A stretch of DNA of 64,000 nucleotides from Loripinus fragilis (lineage: Eukaryota > Mollusca > Bivalvia > Lucinida > Lucinidae), in contig OZ026518.1 of the NCBI GenBank assembly GCA_964019695.1, positions 107,418,305 through 107,482,304 of the forward strand. Reading direction: 5' to 3'. Below, one piece after another: positions 55,262-64,000 of this stretch. A program made the translations under genes and the position numbers. Under the pieces are notes generated by a model, which searched no databases, had not been told where the DNA came from, and saw only the letters and a program-made list of their open reading frames with translations. Position 1 is the stretch's first letter. Each line of letters starts with the position of its first letter.

Positions 55262-56203
55262 TAGTCAGGAAAAAAATCAGAAAAAGACGCTTATTTAAGA
55301 AGGTACAGGCATTTTGTGAAGAAAAGGTTTTGAGATGCCTATTAGGGGTATTTTGGTACGCTGAATCCAAAAACCAATGTTGGCAAGCTGAAAAATGGCG
55401 TCTTCACTATCTAATTTGCATATTTCCAAGATGGCCGCCAAATTGAAAATCTGTAGAATAACATGTTAAGGATGCCAAACTGATACAAATCAATCCAAAA
55501 GCATCTTCTCATGATTGGGGATCTTCACTGACAACAATTTATGCATTTAGAATTAAAAATATGACCAAGAGGTAATCAGGGGAGACAACTTGAGCAAAAA
55601 ATCTTGCTTCCGACTTAGTTAAAGTTTTTTTCATGATATTCCATGCATATTATCTGGCCCAAATGTGTCAGGAATGATTTCATTAAAATGAGAACTTTAA
55701 AAAAATGCACCACATTGATATCACTATTGTTTGTAGGAAAATATAGCGATTTAAGCAAAATTCTGTAAGGTTCAGCTAAGGGAGAGGGTAAATGCGATTT
55801 TAAAGAAAGTGGGCCTGTACCTACAAAATGAGTCGTATCTCATCAGCAATTCACCCTACACTATTAAACTTGCTAGCAAATTACAGCTTAGATATAGTAT
55901 TTTCATCTGATGGAATGGTCTGACATGCAGATAAGTTATCTTATTTGCATATTCATCAATACTGATGAAAATTTCAGAAAATAAGGGAAAATTATAAAAA
56001 AAAAGCAAATATAAACTGAATTCGGCCCCCAAACCGTCCTTGTTGCATGTTATTATATCATCAGTGATACAATTTAACAAGTTTTTTCATCCAATAGTCA
56101 TATAATAAAATTATATCATTTGCATATTCATGAGTATTTATGAAGTAAAATAGAGGTAAAATCATGGAATAACTATTTCCCCCACACACACCTCGGGAGG
56201 GAT

Positions 56204-56232
56204 GGGGGGGGGGGGGGGGGGGGGGGGGGGGG
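56204..56232 (+). repeat. G29 homopolymer
   Basis: Twenty-nine consecutive G after CGGGAGGGAT; length is probably unreliable in any assembly. It produces the poly-Pro ORF on the minus strand. Confidence 0.97.
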
Positions 56233-56239
56233 AAAGGGG

Positions 56240-58415
56240 GCTTATTCAACTTACCTTGCACCCAAGGACAATTACTCATGGATGCGAAATTGGTTAATGG
56301 GACCGCTTAATGCCAAAAAAATCTTATTGTATCAAAAAATAAACCTATTTGAATTACATAAAATTGCATGGTGTCCATGGCAACCCACCTGGCACTGTAG
56401 CTGAGTCATTTGCAAGCAGACCCAAGATTGACCCTTGCGTGCTGCACATACTTTCATAGATTTTTTTCTCTCTTCCACTAATTCAAGGAAAACAAGCTGC
56501 CAGTTACTGGCGAAACAAAATGGTCGCTAAATAGCAAAGAAAAAACTGGCTAGAACAATTAGCCCTTCCCCCATAATGTGAAAATACACAATATGATTCT
56601 AAAGAAAGTGGGTGTACCTACAAAATGATTAGTATCTAAGCAGCAACTCATCCTAGACTACCGACCCTAGTACCGAATTGAAGCCCAGACATAGTTGTTT
56701 TTATACAATGTGCTGATATGCAAATTTTCGCTTTTGCATATTCATAAGTATTAATAGAAAATAAAAAATAAAAGACAATACGTAGGAAAAATAAGGGGGT
56801 GTACCTATACACATTACCTATATGTCATTTGCTAGTTATCATAGACCATCAAACTGGATACCAAATTAAATTCTAGACAAAGTACTTTTATCCAATGATA
56901 CGAAATGCAAATAATCTAATTTGAATAGTCATGAATATTTATGAAACATAAGAAATTAGAGAAAAATGGTAGAAAATTTAAAGGGGTGTACATACAACAT
57001 AACCCATATGTCAGCTGCTAACTATTCTAGACTTCAAAATTGGTACCAAATGAAAGGTGAGTCATAGTACGTTAACACAATAGTCTGATATACAAATCTT
57101 ATTTACATGGGTCTGAATATTAATGAAAACATTAAGCAAAGAAAGAAAAATTACAGAAAAATTAAAATGGGTATATCTACAAAATTACCTATATCTCATC
57201 TGCTGATTGTCATAGACTAACAAGCTTGGTAGCAAATAAATGCTAAGACATAGCACATTTTATGCCATGATCGGATATGGACTCATTTTATGGTTATATT
57301 CTTGAATATTAATTTAAATGTTAGAAAGGAGAGAAAAATGGTAATAAAATTAAGGAGGTGTACCTACAAAATTACTCATATCCCAGCTTCTAATATTCCA
57401 AGACTATCACACTTGGTACTAACTTAAAGCTAAGACATTTTACATTACTCAATATCCATTATGTGAAATTATCCATTTTTTAAATTTATTAATATTAATT
57501 TAAACATAAGAAATGAGAGGAAAAACGTAGAAAAATTAGTGGGGATCTACTTCTAAAATAACTCCTATCTCATCTCTAAATTGTTCTAGACAAATTATTC
57601 TTGGTATCAAATTAAGGCTGAGACATAGTTTTTTATTCCAATGGTCAGATATACAATCAGTTAACAAACATATTCATGAATATTGATGAAACTAAAGAAA
57701 AATTGAAAACAAATCAATAAGGTTGTATCCTCAAAAAATACTCATTAATAAACAAATTAAATAATTTGCATATCAAACAACACTATTATAGAACTTTTTC
57801 TGGACTTAAATTTGGGTACAAGTTTAGAAAGTAAGTGAGTATGAAATCTGGGATAAAATGCAGCTTAGATATGAGTAATTTTGCATGTACATTTCATTAA
57901 TTGTTCTCTAATTTATTCTCATTTCTAATATTTAATTAATATTCATAATTACAATTTTTAGATAATTTGCATATTGGTCCATTAAGTAAATATGATATGT
58001 ATTAGCATTAAATTGGTACCAAGGCTTGTAGTATTAGATAGTAAGCACCTAAAATGTGGATAAATTTGCATGTACACCTCTTAATTTTCAGGATTTTTCT
58101 CTTATTTCTAATATTTTCATTAATATTTATGAATATGCAAATTTGATAATTTGCATATCTGAACATTGGATAAAAGTCCTATGTCTTAACATTCAGTTGG
58201 TACCAAGTTTAAAAGCTGCTGAGATATGAGCACTTTTGTAGGGACATCCCCTTTCTTAAGAAGCGCATTATGCGTTATCATGGAAATCACGCGATTTCAC
58301 ATAGCTCCAATAGGTTTTATTTAGGGCAATATTTTTCCCCATTTAGATGGTCCCCCAAAACAATTTGACACACAGTAAAAGTTTTCCTGATCGTACAAGG
58401 TTGGACTAATTAGAC
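56240..58415. repeat. Array of ~185-bp units with inverted right part
   Basis: ACTTACCTTGCACCCAAGGA at 56250 and the complement-like CGTACAAGGTTGGACTAATT near 58398 match the ends of the 467-bp element at 33809. Units with GTGTACCTACAAAATTACTC, CTCATCTGCTGATTGTCATA, AAGCTAAGACATA and ATTTGCATATTCATGAATAT start near 56612, 56797, 56984, 57169, 57358, 57543 and 57723 (steps of 180-189). From ~57820 to 58250 two units run in the opposite direction. Confidence 0.85.
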
Positions 58416-59003
58416 AATAGGATACTAAGGAATGAGAATGCTGTTACTTTTTATAGATACAAAATATACCACATATTTGGGCATGGACATTATGACATAT
58501 TTATTTCAAAACAAAATAACTTGTTGATTATCAAAGTTTCTTTCTAATTTATTACTTGAAAAGCTGGTTAACAGTCTAAAATCGTGCTATGAATAAAACT
58601 AACACTTAAAAAGTTAGATACTGAATAAGGCAAGTTTATATAATGATTTTATAGACTAAATGGACATCTATTACCATGAATACGGTAATATCCTGGAATA
58701 ATTATATAAATTGCCGCCAAAACCATGTACTCTAATGGTAAAATGATCTTAGGCCATAAAACAAATGATTTTGGATACAAAAACATTGTCAAAAAATAAA
58801 ATATTTCAGTTATATGTCAAATTCCACGATTTTTGGCGGCCATTTTGAAAATATGCAAATTAGGCCATTAAGACGCCATTTCTCAGCTTGCCAACATTGG
58901 TTTTTGGATTCAGCATACCAAATTACCTCTAATCAAGGTGTCAAACCCTTTTCTTCACAAAATGCCTGTACTTGTTAACTTTTCTGATTTTTTTTCCTGA
59001 CTA

Positions 59004-59066
59004 GAAGACACGTCCCAACATGACTGAAAAATTGTTGACTGGGAGGTAAAGAATCAAAACAAACTT
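59004..59066 (+). mobile_element. SINE, right part of the split copy
   Basis: GAAGACACGTCCCAACATGA, ATTGTTGACTGGGAGGTAAA and GAATCAAAACAAAC complete the SINE begun at 55124. Confidence 0.92.
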
Positions 59067-59940
59067 GTGAATATAGCTAGCAGGGAAGACCTTAATCAGA
59101 CCAGTCATAGCTGGGTCTGCACTGTTGTCTAAACCTTTTTGGCAGGCAACAATGTTGACATTTTAGAACATTTACAGAAACCCACAAAGCACCACATATA
59201 ATTTTCAGCAGATGGCATTTTCAAACTTTATAGCATCTAAACCAAATAAGGCTTCATATTTCATGGGAATAGTGTGCTAGCAGACAATTCACATGCTTTA
59301 TCAAGCCTGATTTTCCCCCTAAAATCAAGAAATATGTCATAAAATCCTGATTGGTACTTCTGCTCTAATAGGAACATGCCTTTAGAGAATGCCTTTAGAA
59401 TTCTCTATCAAAATTTAGCTATCTACTAAAAGCATATTTTATAGTTTCCAAGATTGCCTAGCTGGCATAAGATTTTAAAAAATGAACTTTATATATACTT
59501 AAATGTACTGAAAGAAAAAGAAATGTTAAGTGTAAATTTAATGCTTGTTTTCTCTGATCTGAAATTGAATCTTGCAATTTGTCCATGTAGACATGTATTA
59601 ATTGGATTGAAAAGGGCCTAAGTCGAGTAAAAATTTAACCAAATTGTCGTAACTCTTAAAATGGTATAAATTCTTTATCATAAGTTCAAAATTGTAACTT
59701 CAATGCATTTGGATGTTAATAAATATAATTCTGTCCAACTTTCGTCGATACTGGTCACTCCAAGCAAAAATTATTAGTTTTTTGTCTCTCCTGAAAAATT
59801 AAAAAAATCAAAGATACAAGGTTTTGACTCTTGAGCGATTATAATCATATGTGTCAGTTTTATGATCTTAGAAATAAAAGAAAAATGCCATTTGCAGATA
59901 TATTAACTTATTTAAGCCTAGCGTTTTTTTGTGGAGCATA
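59067..59940. other. Intronic, mostly unassigned
   Basis: 59160-59360 contains a diverged relative of the 53926 fold-back element (TAGCAGACAATTCACATG). Otherwise nothing. Confidence 0.4.
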
Positions 59941-60008
59941 GGCTAACAGTGCAAACCCTGATCAGATGCCACAAAATGCGGCATCTGATCAGGGTATCCA
60001 CTGTTTGC
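59941..60008. repeat. Short palindromic repeat, AAACAGTG hairpin family
   Basis: GGCTAACAGTGCAAACCCTG pairs with CAGGGTATCCACTGTTTGC; inner stem TGATCAGATGCC pairs perfectly with GGCATCTGATCA. Confidence 0.88.
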
Positions 60009-60231
60009 TTACAGAATGTACTTTCAAAAGTTGAATGGAATTGAAATATACTACCCAACAACTTTAAAGTTCGAAATAGATTTGTCCAATTGATAATGGT
60101 GGAAAAATCCATTAGGCATAAATGGGTTAATTCAAAATGCTATCTGCTGCAGGTTATTAGAGCTAGGCCCAATAGTTCAGAATTCCATTGCTTTATAACA
60201 CATTTCAAAGCTTTTTACTGTTACAGTCAGA

Positions 60232-60699
60232 ACTCTTTATAACGTCACTCGTTATAACAGAATATTCAATATCCGACATAAAATTGCTGGGAACGGATCT
60301 GTTGCCATGAAAATTCCCTCTTTTTAACAGAATATTCACTTAACAACACCGACAGTAACTTGTGGGAACAGATGTACAATTTCTATTGAAACTAAATTCA
60401 TTATAACAGAATTGTTACCATGTGTCAGATTATTTTGTGATGGGAACATGGTCTTTTTTCATGAACAGGTTTCTGTCTCACTTGATAAGTGGGAAGCTTT
60501 GTGTATTTTGATGCAATATGAAATTGAACTGATGTACACATTTGTAATAATAGCATTTAATTCATTTGTATAATATTTTCTTTTACCAAATGATTATGGA
60601 AATCTGGTATTGTTCAGAATTTCTTTATAATAGCAAATTCACTTTAAAGTCAAAGATAGCTTGGAACAAACAGTGTCATTATAAAGAGGGTTGACTGTA
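60232..60699. mobile_element. MITE, 468 bp, TACAGTCAA-type ends
   Basis: TACAGTCAGAACTCTTTATA plus ACGTCACT at the left pairs with AGTGTCATTATAAAGAGGGT plus TGACTGTA at the right (about 29 bp with a few mismatches). Internal GTTATAACAGAATATTCA repeats. Confidence 0.85.
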
Positions 60700-60911
60700 T
60701 TACCCATAAATGTTTGTAAAAATGTAATAGCTAACTTCATTGTGCTAAACTATAGAAATGAGGACTGAGTACAATTCAAGGGATAGTTTATGCCAGCCGG
60801 AACATTTAAATTGTCTGTGACTGCTCTTGAAGAAAATATCATTGCGAGCAATACAAATTAAAACTGCATTATAATTGCACTTAGCGTGGCCATAACGCAT
60901 GAGTATTTGTG

Positions 60912-61117
60912 CAGTAAAACCTGTCTAAAACAACCACTCTCAAAATGACCAAAAATTGGTTTTCAAGACCACTTATTGCTTATACAGGTCAAAAGTATTG
61001 CAGAATGCTCCAAGGGGAGCATTTTGCAAAACTTTCGAACTTCATTAAGCTACCATTTGTCATTAAGATCTTTGTCTTGTCTATTTTGGATTGGCCGTTT
61101 TACACAGGTATTACTGT
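60912..61117. mobile_element. MITE family M1, 206 bp
   Basis: CAGTAAAACCTGTCTAAAAC at the left; TTTTACACAGGTATTACTG at the right. Interior AGAATGCTCCAAGGGGAGC and CTTCATTAAGCTACCATTTG. Confidence 0.85.
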
Positions 61118-61323
61118 ACTTCTCCAGGGGTGATAATCTACATCTCAGCACTGATATTGGATTTATTTAATATTCAGCATTTTTGATGTATGTTTTTCTG
61201 GCAATATTATTTCAGTGAGGTGAATTTAAACACAATAAATGGACTGATGCCATTCCTACACATGCATTATGATAATGACATATTGCATGTGTCCCAAAAC
61301 AATTTAAATATTTTATAAACATC

Positions 61324-61530
61324 TAGCAGAGGAGTACGGTAGCTTAGTGGTAGAGTGTTAGACTTGAGATTGAACCATCGCTGGTTCGAGACTCACCAGA
61401 GGCACTGTGTTTTGTCCTTGAGTAAGACATTTTATCCTCTGCTTTGTATTGGTTCAACCAAGGAAGACTTGAAATTGTCTTGACATTACTGGATGATCGT
61501 TGACTGGTACTAAAGTAAAACATCAACTTA
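61324..61530 (+). mobile_element. tRNA-derived SINE, diverged
   Basis: GGTAGCTTAGTGGTAGAGTG, CTGGTTCGAGACTCACCAG, TGTCCTTGAGTAAGACATTT, TTGTATTGGTTCAACC blocks in order. Confidence 0.85.
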
Positions 61531-61707
61531 ACAACATAAACACCTAGCTACACTTTTTAAAGCAATAACTTTGAAGAATCCATTGGTATACAAAGTGTTA
61601 ATATGTTCTCTTATTTACCGTAATATCTACCCACGTTTTGAGAAGTACACACCTAAAATATTTTTCAGTGTTCTTCTTAGACCCTATTGAATAATTGATT
61701 GCATTAT

Positions 61708-61902
61708 CCAGGGGCTCAGTCAGTAGAATGTTAGACTGGGGATCGAAGGGATGCTTGTTAGAGACACACTGGGGGCGGAGTCTCTGTGTTGTGTCCTTGA
61801 GCAAGACACTTTATCCACTGCTTAGTACTGGTTCAACCCAGGAAAAGGCATCCCAACATGACTGAATAACTGTTGACTGGGAGGTAAAGAATCAAATAAA
61901 AA
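61708..61902 (+). mobile_element. tRNA-derived SINE with A-rich tail
   Basis: CTCAGTCAGTAGAATGTTAG, TGTCCTTGAGCAAGACACTT, CTTAGTACTGGTTCAACCC, GGAGGTAAAGAATCAAAT followed by an A run ending near 61910. Confidence 0.85.
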
Positions 61903-61953
61903 AAAAAAAATCTTAAGGTACATATGTATATGTATATATATTAAAGTAAATGA

Positions 61954-62193
61954 AGACAAAGACTTAAAACTAGGCATTGAGTTCATTTTGATGGCTGTGC
62001 TAGAACTGTTCAGTTAGATAGCTGTACTAAAACTGTTCAGTTAGATGGCTGTGCTAAAACTGTTCAATTAGATGGCTGTACTAGAACTGTTCAGTTAGAT
62101 GACTGTACTAAAACTGTTCAATTAGATGGCTGTACTAAAATCAGACATGTACAGCTGTCATTGAACCAAATATCTAGTTTTAAGTCTTTGTCT
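61954..62193. mobile_element. 27-bp minisatellite enclosed by perfect 20-bp inverted repeats
   Basis: AGACAAAGACTTAAAACTAG at 61954-61973 is matched exactly by its complement at 62174-62193. Between them are about 5.7 units of ATGGCTGTACTAAAACTGTT plus CAATTAG (27 bp, 61997-62143). The right edge lies 43 bp from the first base of the SLC17-like exon. Confidence 0.93.
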
Positions 62194-62236
62194 CCATGCA
62201 TGCTCATTTTCAACCAGATGTTTGTTTTGTCAACAG

Positions 62237-62310
62237 GACCCTGCTATGTGGTAGTGTAGGCTCATTGGTACTAGAGACTTATGGATGGCAAACAGTATTT
62301 TATCTACTAG
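62237..62310 (+). CDS. SLC17-family transporter exon (SLC17A9/VNUT-like), next internal exon
   Basis: A 74-bp exon between a TTTTGTCAACAG acceptor and a GTAAGT donor. Its first G completes the Gly codon begun at 54755-54756, and translation continues as TLLCGSVGSLVLETYGW then QTVFYLLG, ending one base into the next codon. G-S-x-G-S-(L/V)-L...YGW..(V/I)FY..G is the helix and loop signature of SLC17 transporters at this point in the chain. Together the two exons give 58 residues without a stop and in matching phase, which is strong evidence for a real gene. The following exon is not in the remaining 1.7 kb. Confidence 0.82.
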
Positions 62311-62617
62311 GTAAGTTGACTTTACACTGGCATACAGAAAAATTGAGACGGTTCTTTTGAGTACCCACAGCATATGTTTTTGTTGAGAAGTAAGAAAATT
62401 TATTCGAACACACAAAATGATTGAAAATAGGAATAACTCCTTCAGATCGTATGAACATTTAGCCATCTTGAACAGAGCATTAGAATTTCCTATAATATTG
62501 CTTAGACTGTAAAACGTATGTAGGTTTTGAACATTAATTTGTTGTAAAAATGTTGTTGCGCCAATTAATGTCAATATTACAAGCCTTTATGAGATAGTTA
62601 AGGTAACAAATATAGGT

Positions 62618-62815
62618 GGGAGCGCAGTGGCTCAGTGGTAGAGTGCTTGAGTCGAGACCGAGGGGGCGTGGGTTCAAGCCTCACTGGCGTCACTGCTTTG
62701 TGGTCCTTGAGCAAGACACATTTATCCTAGCTTAGTACTGGTTCAACCCAGGAAGACCCGTCTCTGTTTAACTGAAAGATTGTTGATGGGACGTAAAGAA
62801 TCAAATCAAACAAAC
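62618..62815 (+). mobile_element. tRNA-derived SINE, best-preserved copy
   Basis: GGGAGCGCAGTGGCTCAGTG, GTGGGTTCAAGCCTCACTGG (B-box GGTTCAAGCC), GGTCCTTGAGCAAGACACAT, TTAGTACTGGTTCAACCCAG, GATGGGACGTAAAGAATCAA. Likely target duplication AAATATAGGT / AAATATAAGT. It lies in the next intron of the SLC17-like gene. Confidence 0.92.
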
Positions 62816-63284
62816 AATAAATATAAGTAAATGATGTCACGCTAGTAAGTTACTCAATATATCACCAGGCTTCAGGCTGCAATATATCACCAAACTTCAG
62901 GCCGGTTAAATAAGTATACTGACGTCAACTAAAACTAAAACGCCTCACTGATTATCACTGATTTCTTAGCGATGATATATAAAAATGAACAGCCACATAC
63001 TGCTTCTTTATGTAGAGGTTGGGGAATGTTGGAAAATGAATTTAATTTGATATGCAGGTGATGTGTTATTCCGATGACGTCATACAGGCTCAATGTACAC
63101 ATGACGGCATAGTGCATCAATCCCTTATGATTTCAATTTGATTTTTTTTTAGTTGTTATTGCTTTATTCTCCCGGTCCATTTGGTGTGTAGGGGGTTGGG
63201 GAGGATCATCCCCCTCTCACACCTTACAAACTACAATTTTTTTATAAATAAAACCAATGTATAGTAAATTAATAGACTTTTTGC

Positions 63285-63683
63285 TTACTGTAAAGGCGGC
63301 AACTTAATTATTCATGTCTGGTCGTGGCTCGGCTGTTCCTTCCAATAAGGAAGGGAAATCAGGTTTTGTTTATAATTTGGTAAAGAGTTAATAAGCTTTA
63401 TGAGCCGCGCAAATGTACGGGCGTTCAATGAAAGTCTATGCATTAACCTTTAAGGCACCTATCACAAAAAGTTGTATGTTTTTGTTGTTTGCTGAACAAT
63501 TTTGAAGCCTCTTTAACAGATGCAGATCAGACTGTTCCTGTAGGAGCAGTCTGATCTAGGTTTGCACTGTCTGCGTCTTTATTTAAGTTAAACAATAAAG
63601 AGATACCACACCTCATTTTCAGCTTTTACCCTGTATAAGACCAGTCCTAATTACGCATTCATGAGGTGTCGCCTTTACAGTAA
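63285..63683. mobile_element. MITE, 399 bp, TTACTGTAAAGGCG ends
   Basis: TTACTGTAAAGGCGGCAACT with ATTCATG at the left pairs with CATGAGGTGTCGCCTTTACA plus GTAA at the right. A hairpin repeat lies inside at 63519-63574. No ORF. Confidence 0.85.
63519..63574. repeat. Short palindromic repeat, AAACAGTG hairpin family (variant)
   Basis: AGATCAGACTG pairs with CAGTCTGATCT, inner TTCCTGTAGGAG. The right outer arm GTTTGCACTGTCTGC is kept. Confidence 0.75.
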
Positions 63684-63885
63684 CCAAAAAGTTCAAGAGT
63701 ACACACCCTAGCAGGGCTGTGGAAATACCATGCCAGACTTGTCGGACCTGGTCCCATTTTATTCAGGACAAGTTGAAACTTTCAATTTACTTGTCCTTGG
63801 ACAAGTGCAAAATTTGTTATAAAGTTAATAATTTTTTTTATTTCATATTTAGATTAATTATTATGAATTCACATGTTGCTTTGAA

Positions 63886-63947
63886 AACAGTGTGGATCCT
63901 GATCAGCTGGCTTCTTCAGAAGCCAGCTGATCTGGATCTACACTTTT
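63886..63947. repeat. Short palindromic repeat, AAACAGTG hairpin family
   Basis: AACAGTGTGGATCCTGATCA pairs with TGATCTGGATCTACACTTTT; inner stem GCTGGCTTCT pairs perfectly with AGAAGCCAGC. Confidence 0.85.
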
Positions 63948-64000
63948 TACAAGAGAGTTAATATCTGCATGGTTTCATACTGTTTTCGAAAGTGTAAATT

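Larger units (their letters stand above)
55262..59003. mobile_element. 3.74-kb long-TIR element inside a SINE
   Basis: TAGTCAGGAAAAAAATCAG at 55262 and CTGATTTTTTTTCCTGACTA ending at 59003. Terminal inverted repeats run ~190 bp (CAGGCATTTTGTGAAGAAAA, CCAAAAACCAATGTTGGCAA, CCAAGATGGCCGCCAAATTG and complements). GAA is duplicated at the two edges. The interior consists of diverged ~185-bp units plus a poly(G) tract; no transposase ORF, so it is non-autonomous. A 3-bp duplication excludes Tc1/mariner (TA); superfamily not assigned. Confidence 0.9.
54757..62236 (+). other. 7.48-kb intron of the SLC17-like gene
   Basis: Bounded by GTAAGG and a TTTTGTCAACAG acceptor. It holds MITE M6, a SINE split by a 3.74-kb element, a hairpin repeat, a 468-bp MITE, MITE M1, two more SINEs and a TIR-flanked 27-bp minisatellite that ends 43 bp before the acceptor AG. 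All SINEs in it lie in the sense direction of the gene. Confidence 0.78.

Noticed and set aside
56061..56279. Poly-proline ORF
   Set aside because: It is the complement of a 29-G homopolymer.
55262..59003. ATTTGCAT octamers as a cluster of POU-factor sites
   Set aside because: The octamer-like motif is part of each AT-rich 185-bp unit and the copies are diverged; no independent evidence of regulatory use.
63315..63400. ATGTCTGGTCGTGGC, which looks like the start of a histone H2A or H4 gene
   Set aside because: Similarity stops after five codons and the sequence lies inside a TIR-bounded 399-bp element.

Overview
This is eukaryotic (animal) nuclear DNA, most probably from a bivalve mollusc. 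It is AT-rich, has no operon-like packing of ORFs, and carries tRNA-derived SINEs, many short inverted-repeat elements, non-LTR and Penelope-like retroelement debris, a mariner relic and nuclear-receptor-half-site satellites. Two exons with consensus splice sites encode an SLC17-type (vesicular nucleotide transporter-like) membrane protein. The bivalve assignment rests on general resemblance of the repeats to those of clam and oyster genomes; I could not search a database.

Layout. 0-4.1 kb: a 90-bp minisatellite, hairpin repeats and MITEs. 4.99-8.0 kb: the longest copy of a Penelope-like reverse transcriptase element on the minus strand, broken by two nonsense codons and a frameshift. 8-17 kb: MITEs, fold-back DNA, tRNA-like pseudogenes, and a 1.15-kb TIR-bounded element built of ~145-bp units rich in AGGTCA half sites. 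17-28 kb: a dump of 5'-truncated copies of the Penelope-like element (one inserted in another), a ~400-bp non-autonomous repeat ('family B'), two 373-377-bp MITEs, and a mariner transposase relic. 28-38 kb: a LINE 3' end, several minisatellites and a 23-bp assembly gap. 39-46 kb: SINEs, an almost identical 310-bp tandem duplication, and microsatellites. 46.6-51.6 kb: a 5-kb DNA element with terminal inverted repeats of roughly 700 bp and a decayed ORF. 54.66 and 62.24 kb: two consecutive exons of the SLC17-like gene on the plus strand, separated by a 7.48-kb intron that holds a SINE cut in two by a 3.74-kb long-TIR element.

The only host gene I can support is the SLC17A9-like gene. Upstream exons were not identified, so its start may lie anywhere between about 40 kb and 54.6 kb or be outside the window; downstream exons lie beyond position 64000. 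Nearly everything else recognisable is mobile or tandem-repeat DNA. Most open reading frames over 60 codons are by-products of tandem repeats whose unit is a multiple of three, or of retroelement 3' tails. Repeat boundaries were read by eye and are usually good to a few bases for TIR-bounded elements and to some tens of bases otherwise.
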